A DNA stretch of 64,000 nucleotides, taken from assembly GCA_964057225.1 (NCBI GenBank), contig OZ059896.1, positions 5,394,001 through 5,458,000 of the forward strand, written 5' to 3'. Position numbers and translations under genes: made by a program. This document shows, in pieces, positions 43,451 through 52,589 of the stretch (positions are counted from its first letter, which is position 1; the number at the start of each line of letters is the position of its first letter). The stretch comes from Auanema rhodensis. Taxonomy: Eukaryota; Nematoda; Chromadorea; Rhabditida; Rhabditidae. The notes below the pieces were generated by a model. It was not told where the DNA came from and searched no databases. It was given only the letters and a program-made list of their open reading frames with translations.

Positions 43451-44306
43451 CAATATAAGTTCACACTTATATCCTCGATTTTCACCCTGAAGAATTAATT
43501 TTTTCGTTGAATAACATTGTCCATCGTTTTTGCCTTGAAAAAAGGAATCTAAAAACATCTACTTTTTGCTAAATTATTTTGAAATTTTTCGAAAAAATTT
43601 TTGTCAAAATGTTTTTGGAAGCAATTTTGAGTGTACATGGAAACGCAACCTACACTAATGCATCATTTTTCAAACGATCATAACTAATTTTTGTATTAAG
43701 CTTTTCTTAATGTAGTATAGTGCATTCGATGCGGACTTTTAAGCTGCGTCGATCTGTGTTATCAGATTTGCGCTAGCTCAAAAATGCACCGAGATATCAA
43801 CTGATATAAGTTCACACTTATATCCTCGATTTTCACCCTGAAGAATTAATTTTTTCGTTGAATAACAATGTCCATCGTCTTTGTCTTGAAAAAAGAAATC
43901 TAAAAACATCTACTTTTTGTGAAATTATTTTGTAATTTTTCGGGAAACTTTTTGTCAAAATGTTTTTGGAAGCAATTTTGAGTGTACATGGAAACTCAAC
44001 ATACACTAATGCATCATTTTTCAAACGATCATAACTAATTTTTGTATTAAGCGTTTCTCAATGTAGTATAGTGCATTCGATGCGGACTTTTAAGCTGCGT
44101 CGATCTGTGTTATCAGATTTCCGCTAGCTTAAAAATGCACCGAGATATCAACTGATATAAGTTCACAATTATATCCTCGATTTTCACCCTGAAGAATTAA
44201 TTTTTTCGTTGGATAACATTGTCCATCGTTTTTGCCTCAAAAAAAGGAATCTAAAAACATCTACTTTTTGCGAAATTATTTTGAAATTTTTCGAAAAAAT
44301 TTTGTC
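43451..44306 (+). repeat. 855-bp duplicated block with truncated satellite A monomer
   Basis: Near 43451 the monomer jumps from TTTTGTCA directly to ATATAAGTTCACAC, skipping 198 bp. The same junction recurs near 44306, exactly 855 bp later (two full monomers plus a 153-bp remnant). Other private variants repeat with the same 855-bp spacing, for example GAAACGCAACCTACAC at about 43642 and 44497, AGCTCAAAAATG, GTCTTTGTCTTG and TCGGGAAACTT. The deletion happened once and the whole block was then tandemly duplicated. These are the only breaks in the 351-bp register that I found in the left array. Confidence 0.9.
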
Positions 44307-44975
44307 AATATAAGTTCACACTTATATCCTCGATTTTCACCCTGAAGAATTAATTTTTTCGTTGAATAACATTGTCCATCGTTTTTGCCTTGAAAAAAGG
44401 AATCTAAAAACATCTACTTTTTGCTAAATTATTTTGAAATTTTTCGAAAAAATTTTTGTCAAAATGTTTTTGGAAGCAATTTTGAGTGTACATGGAAACG
44501 CAACCTACACTAATGCATCATTTTTCAAACGATCATAACTAATTTTTGTATTAAGCTTTTCTTAATGTAGTATAGTGCATTCGATGCGGACTTTTAAGCT
44601 GCGTCGATCTGTGTTATCAGATTTGCGCTAGCTCAAAAATGCACCGAGATATCAACTGATATAAGTTCACACTTATATCCTCGATTTTCACCCTGAAGAA
44701 TTAATTTTTTCGTTGAATAACAATGTCCATCGTCTTTGTCTTGAAAAAAGAAATCTAAAAACATCTACTTTTTGTGAAATTATTTTGTAATTTTTCGGGA
44801 AACTTTTTGTCAAAATGTTTTTGGAAGCAATGTTGAGTGTACATGGAAACTCAACATACACTAATGCATCATTTTTCAAACGATCATAACTAATTTTTGT
44901 ATTGAGCGTTTCTCCATGTAGTATAGTGCATTCGATGCGGATTTTTAAGCTGCGTCGATCTGTGTTATCAGATTT

Positions 44976-44997
44976 ACTTCAACTTCTAATCAACAAC
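44976..44997 (+). repeat. Terminal-type inverted repeat, outer copy (cassette 1)
   Basis: A 22-bp sequence beginning ACTTCAACTTCTAATC, whose exact reverse complement lies at 45542-45563. Together they bracket 588 bp. It sits directly at the satellite A border. The same pair brackets 589 bp in cassette 3. It could be the termini of a small non-autonomous DNA transposon or a by-product of an inversion. I see no target-site duplication, and satellite A does not resume after the right repeat. Confidence 0.75.
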
Positions 44998-45002
44998 CCA
45001 AC

Positions 45003-45018
45003 GGCCCTCTTTAGGGCC
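45003..45018 (+). terminator. Histone mRNA 3' stem-loop (cassette 1)
   Basis: GGCCCTCTTTAGGGCC forms a perfect 6-bp stem with a 4-base loop, preceded by CCAAC and followed by ACA. Size, stem composition and flanks match the stem-loop that ends replication-dependent histone mRNAs and binds SLBP. The loop is CUUU rather than the usual U-rich UYUH form. I see no clear purine-rich downstream element for U7 snRNP. It belongs to the gene once upstream of H4, whose coding part is absent because satellite A starts 27 bp upstream. Confidence 0.8.
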
Positions 45019-45340
45019 ACATTTAAATTTGATGTATTCATAATGATTTATAATATAATACTGTGTCTGTCTTGTCTTTTTTTGCTATGTAATGATAATT
45101 GATATGATATGTTTCGCTGTTATGTAAAGGAGAATCCCTATCTTTGATACTCCATATCCATCTCTATTTTTTTTTATGAATTTCATTAATTATGCTTTCA
45201 TGTTGATAACAACAACAGTGATCATATCTAATGCCTCACATGTTTCTATTCCACGTTTGTTCGCAAATAAACAGTTGTTTATGTTATTCTTATCGTTTAT
45301 ATAAAATTTAAATATACATTTCTAGAATTTCTAGCAAAAT
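45019..45340. other. AT-rich histone spacer, no gene seen
   Basis: Non-coding AT-rich sequence between the stem-loop and the H4-type promoter, conserved in cassette 3 with few substitutions (for example CGCTGTTATG here against CGCTCTTATG there). The open frame running from satellite A across the stem-loop into this spacer starts with TTG and cannot be a real gene. Its distal part, from 45256, is also present in cassette 2. Confidence 0.7.
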
Positions 45341-45346
45341 TAAGCG

Positions 45347-45411
45347 CCAATATGCTTGGTGGCGATTACAATGGGTTTTTGCGCGGTGACCTCTACAGCA
45401 CTAGTATATAA
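45347..45411 (+). promoter_or_regulatory. H4-type core promoter (cassette 1)
   Basis: CCAAT at 45347-45351 within GCGCCAATATGCTTGG, then a relatively GC-rich stretch (TTGCGCGGTGACC), then TATATAA at 45405-45411. The H4 start codon is 43 bp after the TATA box. About 30 bp downstream of TATA lies TATTCAACACACAG, a plausible start-site region. Spacing fits a polymerase II histone promoter with a short leader. It points right, toward satellite B. Whether it is active is unknown. Confidence 0.7.
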
Positions 45412-45453
45412 CGGAGATGCTAGGGTTACTATTCAACACACAGCTTGATCAGC

Positions 45454-45498
45454 ATGTCTGAACGTGGTAAAGGAGGAAAAGGTCTTGAATTTATATGA
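45454..45498 (+). pseudogene. H4: Histone H4 5' fragment (cassette 1)
   Basis: The ATG opens a frame reading MSERGKGGKGLEFI and then stop. The first 11 residues match the histone H4 N-terminus (MSGRGKGGKGL) except Gly to Glu at residue 3. Leu at position 11 favours H4 over H2A, which has a similar start. Homology breaks after the CTT leucine codon, so the remaining 90 or so residues, including the whole histone fold, are missing. All three copies share the Glu and the same breakpoint, so truncation preceded cassette amplification. The ATG is chosen because it follows a TATA box and short leader. It is a broken gene; at most it could make a 14-residue peptide. Confidence 0.85.
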
Positions 45499-45541
45499 TT
45501 GAATAATAAAATAGTGATTGACTTATCTGTGCTATGTGCTT

Positions 45542-45563
45542 GTTGTTGATTAGAAGTTGAAGT
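45542..45563 (-). repeat. Terminal-type inverted repeat, inner copy (cassette 1)
   Basis: A 22-bp exact reverse complement of 44976-44997, located 43 bp after the H4 fragment stop. The following bases (AATTGATTGGTAGTTGAAGC) differ from cassettes 2 and 3 (AATGATGCTGAC) by a small insertion that includes another TAGTTGAAG motif. Confidence 0.75.
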
Positions 45564-45840
45564 AATTGATTGGTAGTTGAAGCTGACTACAACCGCTCTT
45601 TCTTTTTTTTAAAATGATATGATTGTTTAGATTTTCATTGCTTGCTTATGCTATTTTGAAAATTTGAATATTCTTAGTGTTGTATTTTTTTTAATTTTTA
45701 TTTTTTCTCTTTTTTTTTTCATATTTATACTTATATATATAAATATAATGTATATATTGAGAGATTTAGCTAACTAGTTAATATATTAGCATTTGTACAG
45801 TTCGGCTTTCATTGACTTTAGGAATGTGGGCGTGGTTTAT
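45564..45840. other. AT-rich cassette tail, no gene seen
   Basis: Poly-T tracts and an ATATATATAAATATAATG stretch, then GGAATGTGGGCGTGG near 45821. It is present in all three cassettes (47413-47700 direct, 59720-60000 inverted), so it was amplified as part of the cassette. GGGCGTGG resembles a GC/CACCC-type factor site, but nothing else supports that. Confidence 0.6.
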
Positions 45841-46072
45841 TTACTCTAGTATACTCTATACATCTCCTGATAATTGTTTGATCTTATTTATATTTGTTGA
45901 AAATTCTTCACATTTTCTTATTGAAAGTGCTTCTTGATATTTCTTCTTTGCTTTTATTATTTGATTTTACAATGACTTGATATAACTTTCTTTTGTATCC
46001 TGTTCATGGAATGAATAATTATATACTGTAGTATAATTTGTACATCTCTTGATAATTGTTTGTTCTTATTTG
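45841..46072 (-). repeat. Satellite B, T-rich block next to cassette 1
   Basis: About one and a quarter units of satellite B, shown by CTCTAGTATACTCTATACATC, CTTCTTGATATTTC, GTATCCTGTTCATGG and TGTACATCTCTTGATAA. Orientation (T-rich on this strand) matches the main block at 50378-59651. The block was duplicated together with the cassette: the same sequence follows cassette 2 to about 47908. It ends at an inversion breakpoint after TTCTTATTTG. Confidence 0.85.
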
Positions 46073-47103
46073 TTATCCATGAACAGGATACGAAAGAAAG
46101 TTATAACAAGTCATTGAAAAATTAAGTATTAAAAACAAAAAAAAAGTATCAAGAAGCATTTTCAGTAAGAAAACATGAAGAAATTTTAACAAATACAAAT
46201 AAGAATGAGAAAATTATCAAGAGATGCATAACGTATTATAGAGTATCAGTAAACATTTAAAATATGAACAGGTTTCAAAAAAAGTAATATCAATTCATGG
46301 GAAAGTATTAAAAGCAGAGAAGAAGTATCAAGAAGGATTTTCAGTAAGAAAACATGAAGAAATTTTAACAAATACAAAGAAGAATGAGAAAATTATCAAG
46401 AGATATATAACGTACTATAGAGTATCAGTAAACATTTTAAATATGAACAGGTTTCAAAAAAAGTTATAACAAGTCATGGTAAAATCAAGTTTTAAAAGCA
46501 AAGAAGAAGTATCAAGAAGGATTTTCAGCAAGAAAACATGAAGAAATTTTAACAAATACAAAGAAGAATGAGAAAATTATCGAAAGATGTACAAATTATA
46601 CTAGAGTATCCGTAAACATTTAAAATATGAACAGGTTTCAACAAAAGTAATATCAAGTCATGATAAAATCAAGTATTAAAAACAAAAAAAAAGTATCAAG
46701 AAGCATTTTCAGTAAGAAAACAGGAAGAAATTTTAACAAATACAAAACAGAATGACAAAATTATCGAAAGATGTACAAAGTATACTAGAGTATCAGTAAA
46801 CATTTAAAATATGAACAGGTTTCAACAAAAGTAAAATCAAGTCATGATAAAATCAAGTATTAAAAACAAAAAAAAAGTATCAAGAAGCATTTTCAGTAAG
46901 AAAACAGGAAGAAATTTTAACAAATACAAAAAAGAATGAGAAAATTATCAAGAGATGTACAAAATATACTAGAGTAAAATATTATTTATTCCATGAACAT
47001 GATACGAAAGAAAGTTATAACAAGTCATGGTAAAATCAAGTATTAAAAACAAAAAAAAGTATCAAGAAGCATATTCAGTAGGAAAACATGAAGAAATTTT
47101 AAC
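46073..47103 (+). repeat. Satellite B, A-rich block
   Basis: Roughly five to six units in the opposite orientation, recognised by ATGAACAGGATACG, AAGAAGTATCAAGAAG, TTTTCAGTAAGAAAACATG, AATGAGAAAATTATC and AGAGTATCAGTAAACATT. Several unit subtypes alternate. The block ends mid-unit after GAAATTTTAAC, where the truncated cassette 2 begins. Confidence 0.9.
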
Positions 47104-47253
47104 TTTGTTCGCAAATAAACAGTTGTTTATGTTATTCTTATCGTTTATATAAAATTTAAATATACATTTCTAGAATTGAGCGGCAAAATTAAGCGCCAAT
47201 ATGCTTGGTGGCGATTACAATGGGTTTTTGCGCGGTGACCTCTACAGCACTAG

Positions 47254-47260
47254 TATAGAA
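47254..47260 (+). promoter_or_regulatory. Degraded TATA box (cassette 2)
   Basis: TATAGAA at the place of TATATAA in cassettes 1 and 3. The rest of the promoter (GCGCCAATATGC, GCGCGGTGACC) is retained. The change would be expected to weaken TATA-binding protein recognition, so this copy is the least likely of the three to be transcribed. Confidence 0.6.
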
Positions 47261-47302
47261 CGGAGATGCTAGGGTTACTATTCAACACACAGCTTGATCA
47301 GC

Positions 47303-47347
47303 ATGTCTGAACGTGGTAAAGGAGGAAAAGGTCTTGAACTTATATGA
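47303..47347 (+). pseudogene. H4: Histone H4 5' fragment (cassette 2)
   Basis: ATG followed by MSERGKGGKGLELI and stop. It has the same first 12 residues as the other two copies, including Glu at residue 3 where H4 has Gly, and the same loss of all H4 sequence after residue 11. It differs from the others by one codon after the breakpoint (Leu in place of Phe). Its TATA box is mutated. It is a broken gene and no function is expected from the peptide. Confidence 0.85.
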
Positions 47348-47390
47348 TTGAATAATAAAATAGTGATTGACTTATCTGTGCTATGTGCTT

Positions 47391-47412
47391 GTTGTTGATT
47401 AGAAGTTGAAGT
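47391..47412 (-). repeat. Inner inverted repeat without partner (cassette 2)
   Basis: The same 22-bp element as 45542-45563. Its outer partner is missing because this cassette is truncated on the left. Confidence 0.75.
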
Positions 47413-47700
47413 AATGATGCTGACTACAACCGCTCTTTCTTTTTTTTAAAATGATATGATTGTTTAGATTTTCATTGCTTGCTTATGCTATTTTGAAAAT
47501 TTGAATATTCTTAGTGTTGTATTTTTTTAAATTTTTATTTTTTCTCTTTTTTTTTCATATTTATACTTATATATATAAATATAATGTATATATTGAGAGA
47601 TTTAGCTAACTAGTTAATATATTAGCATTTGTACAGTTCGGCTTTCATTGACGTTAGGAATGTGGGCGTGGTTTATTTACTCTAGTATACTCTATACATC

Positions 47701-48337
47701 TCCTGATAATTGTTTGATCTTATTTATATTTCTTGAAAATTCTTCACATTTTCTTATTGAAAGTGCTTCTTGATATTTCTTATTTGCTTTTATTATTTGA
47801 TTTTACAATGACTTGATATAACTTTCTTTTGTATCCTGTTCATGGAATGAATAATTATATACTGTAGTATAATTTGTACATCTCTTGATAATTGTTTGTT
47901 CTTATTTGTATTTGTAGAAATTTTCCAAAACAAAATGCTTCTTAACACTTTTTCTTTGTTTTTAATACTTGATTTTACCATGACATGATATAACTTTCTT
48001 TCGTATCCTGCTCATGGAATAAATAATAGTTTACTCTAGTATACTCTGTACATCTCCTGAAAATTTTCTCATTCTACTTTGTATTCTTTAAAAATTCTTC
48101 ATGTTTTCTTACTGAAAATACTTCTTGATACTTCTTCTTTGCTTTTAAAACTTGATTTTATCATGACTTGTTATAACTTTTTTTGAAACCTGTTTATATT
48201 TAAAATGTTTACTGATACTCTATAGTACGTTATATATCTCTTGATAATTTTCTCATTCTTCTTGGTATTTGTTAAAATTTTTTTATGTTTTCCTACTGAA
48301 GATGCTTCTTGATACTTTTTTTTGTTTTTAATACTTG
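47701..48337 (-). repeat. Satellite B, T-rich block
   Basis: About three and a half units in T-rich orientation after cassette 2. Landmarks are TTGTATCCTGTTCATGG, CTTCTTAACACTTTTTC, GTATCCTGCTCATGG and TTTGAAACCTGTTTATATT. The first unit duplicates the sequence after cassette 1; units then diverge, including an unusual GAAATTTTCCAAAAC segment near 47920. The block ends at an inversion breakpoint near 48337, where TTTTTAATACTTGA runs into AGCATTTTCAGTAAG. Confidence 0.85.
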
Positions 48338-50377
48338 AAGCATTTTCAGTAAGAAAACATGAAGAAATTTTAACAAATACAAAGAAGAATGAGAAAATTA
48401 TCAAGAGATGTACAAAGTATACTAGAGTAAACTATTATTTTATCCATGAACAGGATACGAAAGAAAGTTATATCAAGTCATTGAAAAATCAAGTATTAAA
48501 AACAAAGAAAAAGTATCAAGAAGCATTTTCAGTAAGAAAACATGAAGAAATTTTAAAGAATACAATTAAGAATGAGAAAATTATCAGGAGATGTACAGAG
48601 TATACTAGAGTAAATAATTATTTACTACATGAACAAGATACGAAAGAAAGTAATATCAAGTCATGATAAAATCAAGTATTAAAAACAAAGAAGAAGTATC
48701 AAGAAGGATTTTCAATAAGAAAACATGAAGAAATTTTAACAAATACAAATAAGAATGAGAAAATTATCAAGAGATGTATAACATATTATAGAGTATCAGT
48801 AAACATTTAAAATATGAACAGGTTTCAAAAAAAGTAATATCAACTCATGGGGAAATCAAGTTTTAAAAGCAAAGAAGAAGTATCAAGAAGGATTTTCATT
48901 AAGAAAACATGAAGAAATTTTAACAAATACAAATAAGAATGAGAAAATTATCAAGAGATGTATAACATATTATAGAGTATCAGTAAACATTTAAAATATG
49001 AACAGGTTTCAAAAAAAGTAATATCAATTCATGGGTAAGTATTAAAAGCAGAGAAGAAGTATCAAGAAGGATTTTCAGTAAGAAAACATGAAGAAATTTT
49101 AACAAATACAAAGAAGAATGAAAAAATTATCAAGAGATGCATAACGTATTATAGAGTATCAGTAAACATTTAAAATATGAACAGGTTTCAAAAAAAGTAA
49201 TATCATTTCATGGGGAAGTATTAAAAGCAAAGAAGAAGTATCAAGAAGGATTTTCAATAAGAAAACATGAAGAAATTTTAACAAATACAAAGAAGAATGA
49301 AAAAATTATCAAGAGATGCATAACGTATTATAGAGTATCAGTAAACATTTAAAATATGAACAGATTTCAAAAAAAGTAATATCATTTCATGGGGAAGTAT
49401 TAAAAACAAAAAAAAGTATCAAGAAGCATTTTCAGTAAGATAACATGAAGAAATTTCAACAAATACAAAAAAGAATGAGAAAATTATCGAAAGATGCATA
49501 ACATATTATAGAGTATCAGTAAACATTTGGAATATGAACAGGTTTCAAAAAAAGTAATATCAATTCATGGGGAAGTATTAAAAGCAGAGAAGAAGTATCA
49601 AGAAGGATTTTCAGTAAGAAAACATGAAGAAATTTTAACAAATACAAAGAAGAATGAAAAAATTATCAAGAGATGCATAACGTATTATAGAGTATCAGTA
49701 AACATTTAAAATATGAACAGATTTCGAAAAAAGTAATATCATTTCATGGGGAAGTATTAAAAGCAAAGAAGAAGTATCAAGAAGGATTTTCAATAAGAAA
49801 ACATGAAGAAATTTTAACAAATACAAAGAAGAATGAAAAAATTATCAAGAGATGCATAACGTATTATAGAGTATCAGTAAACATTTAAAATATGAACAGG
49901 TTTCAAAAAAAGTAATATCATTTCATGGGGAAGTATTAAAAGCAAAGAAGAAGTATCAAGAAGGATTTTCAATAAGAAAACATGAAGAAATTTTAACAAA
50001 TACAAAGAAGAATGAAAAAATTATCAAGAGATGCATAACGTATTATAGAGTATCAGTAAACATTTAAAATATGAACAGGTTTCAAAAAAAGTAATATCAT
50101 TTCATGGGGAAGTATTAAAAGCAAAGAAGAAGTATCAAGAAGGATTTTCAATAAGAAAACATGAAGAAATTTTAACAAATACAAAGAAGAATGAAAAAAT
50201 TATCAAGAGATGCATAACGTATTATAGAGTATCAGTAAACATTTAAAATATGAACAGGTTTCAAAAAAAGTAATATCATTTCATGGGGAAGTATTAAAAG
50301 CAAAGAAGAAGTATCAAGAAGGATTTTCAATAAGAAAACATGAAGAAATTTCAACAAATACAAATAAGAATGAAAGA
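48338..50377 (+). repeat. Satellite B, A-rich block with homogenised 179-bp units
   Basis: About eleven units in A-rich orientation. The first two are 183-bp type (with CATGAACAGGATACGAAAG). The later ones are 179-bp type, with ATTTCATGGGGAAGTATT at 49741, 49920, 50099 and 50278: exact 179-bp spacing and almost identical units, a recent local amplification. In the 183-bp type a frame of 61 codons per unit stays open over two units (including KYQEAFSVRKHEEIL), but it starts with TTG and is closed in the 179-bp type. The block ends at about 50377 with an inversion breakpoint. Confidence 0.9.
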
Positions 50378-52589
50378 ACCTTCTTGATACTTCTTCTTTG
50401 CATTTAAAACTTGATTTTACCATGACTTGTTATAACTTTTTTTGAAACCTGTTCATATTTAAAATGTTTACTGATACTCTATAGTACGTTATATATCTCT
50501 TGATAATTTTCTCATTCTTATTTGTATTTGTTGAAATTTCTTCATGTTTTCTTATTGAAAATCCTTCTTGTTACTTCTTCTTTGCTTTTAATACTTCCCC
50601 ATGAAATGATATTACCTTTTTTGAAACCTGTTCATATTTTAAATGTTTACTGATACTCTATAATATGTTATACATCTCTTGATAATTTTCTCATTCTTAT
50701 TTGTATTTGTTGAAATTTCTTCATGTTATCTTACTGAAAATGCTTCTTGATACTTTTTTTTGTTTTTAATACTTGATTTTACCTTGACTTGATATTACTT
50801 TCTTTCGTATCATGTTCATGGAATAAATAATAGTTTACTCTAGTATACTTTGTACATCTCTTGATAATTTTCTCATTCTTATTTGTATTTGTTGAAATTT
50901 CTTCATGTTTTCTTATTGAAAATCCTTCTTGATACTTCTTCTTCGCTTTTAATACTTCCCCATGAAATGATATTACTTTTTTTGAAACCTGTTCATATTT
51001 TAAATGTTTACTGATACTCTATTATACGTTATGCATCTCTTGATAATTTTTTCATTCTTCTTTGTATTTGTTAAAATTTCTTCATGTTTTCTTACTGAAA
51101 ATCCTTCTTGATACTTCTTCTCTGCTTTTAATACTTCCCCATGAATTGATATTACTTTTTTTGAAACCTGTTCATATTTCAAATGTTTACTGATACTCTA
51201 TAATATGTTATGCATCTTTCGATAATTTTCTCATTCTTTTTTGTATTTGTTAAAATTTCTTCATGTTTTCTTACTGAAAATCCTTCTTGATACTTCTTCT
51301 TTGCTTTTAAAACTTGATTTTACCATGATTTGTTATAACTTTTTTTGAAACCTGTTCATATTTTAAATGTTTACTGATACTCTATAATACGTTATGCATC
51401 TCTTGATAATTTTTTCATTCTTTTTTGTATTTGTTGAAATATCTTCATGTTTTCTTATTGAAAATCCTTCTTGATACTTCTTCTTTGCTTTCAAAACTTG
51501 ATTTTACCATGATTTGTTATAACTTTTTTTGAAACCTGTTCATATTTTAAATGTTTACTGATACTCTATAATACGTTATGCATCTCTTGATAATTTTTTC
51601 ATTCTTCTTTGTATTTGTTAAAAATTTCTTCATGTTTTCTTACTGAAAATCCTTCTTGATACTTCTTCTCTGCTTTTAATACTTCCCCATGAATTGATAT
51701 TACTTTTTTTGAAACCTGTTCATATTTCAAATGTTTACTGATACTCTATAATATGTTATGCATCTTTCGATAATTTTCTCATTCTTTTTTGTATTTGTTA
51801 AAATTTCTTCATGTTTTCTTACTGAAAATCCTTCTTGATACTTCTTCTTTTCTTTTAAAACTTGATTTTACCATGACTTGTTATAACTTTTTTTGAAACC
51901 TGTTCATATTTAAAATGTTTACTGATACTCTATAAAACGTTATATATCTCTTGATAATTTTCTCATTCTTATTTGTATTTGTTGAAATATCTTCATGTTT
52001 TCTTATTGAAAATCCTTCTTGATACTTCTTCTTTGCTTTTAAAACTTGATTTTACCATGACTTGTTATAACTTTTTTTGAAACCTGTTTATATTTAAAAT
52101 GTTTACTGATACTCTATAGTACGTTATATATCTCTTGATAATTTTCTCATTCTTATTTGTATTTGTTGAAATTTCTTCATGTTTTCTTATTGAAAATCCT
52201 TCTTGATACTTCTTCTTTGCTTTTAATACTTCCCCATGAAATGATATTACTTTTTTCGAAATCTGTTCATATTTTAAATGTTTACTGATACTCTATAATA
52301 CGTTATGCATCTCTTGATAATTTTTTCATTCTTCTTTGTATTTGTTAAAATTTCTTCATGTTTTCTTACTGAAAATCCTTCTTGATACTTCTTCTTTGCT
52401 TTTAAAACTTGATTTTACCATGACTTGTTATAACTTTTTTTGAAACCTGTTCATATTTAAAATGTTTACTGATACTCTATAGTACGTTATATATCTCTTG
52501 ATAATTTTCTCATTCTTCTGTGTATTTGTTAAAATTTCTTCATGTTTTCCTACTGAAGATGCTTCTTGATACTTTTTTTTGTTTTTAAT

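Larger units (their letters stand above)
31301..44975 (+). repeat. Satellite A, diverged mosaic part of forward array
   Basis: This is the same 351-bp satellite in the same orientation, but many monomers carry a different subtype. TGTGTTATCAG first appears at about 31318 in place of TGTACTATCAG. Other variants are TTTCCGCTAGC, CTTAAAAATGC, CACCTATATCC, GCAATGTTGAG, GATGAGGATTT, GCATTAGATGC and GGACTTTTAAG. These mix with ordinary monomers to about 42.8 kb, then take over. The 351-bp register is kept: GCATTAGATG recurs near 32341, 33043, 34096, 37606, 39010 and 40063, all separated by whole multiples of 351. It breaks only at the two truncated monomers near 43451 and 44306. The array stops abruptly at 44975 inside TCAGATTT, where the histone-derived cassette begins. 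Confidence 0.95.
44976..45913 (+). other. Histone-derived cassette, copy 1 (full length)
   Basis: This block of about 938 bp abuts satellite A at 44975/44976. In order it has a 22-bp inverted repeat, a histone 3' stem-loop, an AT-rich spacer of about 380 bp, an H4-type promoter, the H4 start (45454), the inverted repeat again, and an AT-rich tail containing GTGGGCGTGG that merges into satellite B. The stem-loop lies upstream of the H4 start on the same strand, so the segment looks like an intergenic piece of a tandem histone cluster: the 3' end of one gene, the spacer, then the 5' end of H4. A nearly identical inverted copy ends at 60589, and a truncated direct copy lies at 47104. Confidence 0.85.
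47104..47700 (+). other. Histone-derived cassette, copy 2 (5'-truncated)
   Basis: Starts abruptly in TTTGTTCGCAAATAAAC, equivalent to 45256 of cassette 1, and so lacks the outer inverted repeat, stem-loop and first part of the spacer. It retains the promoter region, the H4 fragment, the inner inverted repeat (47391-47412) and the AT-rich tail. Together with about 210 bp of following satellite B it is a direct duplicate of 45256-46072. At several sites it agrees with cassette 3 rather than cassette 1 (ATTGAGCGGCAAAATT, AATGATGCTGAC, TTGACGTTAGG), although it lies closer to cassette 1. Confidence 0.85.

Noticed and set aside
1-44975. CRISPR array
   Set aside because: Repeats are contiguous 351-bp monomers with no unique spacers.
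44902-45102. 66-codon frame crossing the satellite A / cassette border, and its mirror at 60463-60663
   Set aside because: It starts with TTG in satellite A and runs through the histone stem-loop into spacer. The mirror copy simply reflects the inverted duplication.
45320-45327. Heat-shock-element-like palindrome TTCTAGAA upstream of the H4-type promoter
   Set aside because: There is only one two-pentamer site, in AT-rich DNA, without a third pentamer in correct spacing. This is easily chance.
45454-45498. Histone H2A start instead of H4
   Set aside because: H2A and H4 share the first residues, but Gly-Leu at positions 10-11 matches H4, whereas H2A normally has a lysine at position 11.
45821-45836. 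GTGGGCGTGG as a Kruppel-like or GC-box regulatory site
   Set aside because: A single short match in the cassette tail, not placed near the promoter. It is conserved only because the cassette was copied.
47793-51182. Frames of 60 to 114 codons in satellite B
   Set aside because: They are TTG-started or repeat-derived, overlap on both strands, and are interrupted in most units. Kept only as a low-interest finding about a possible coding relic.
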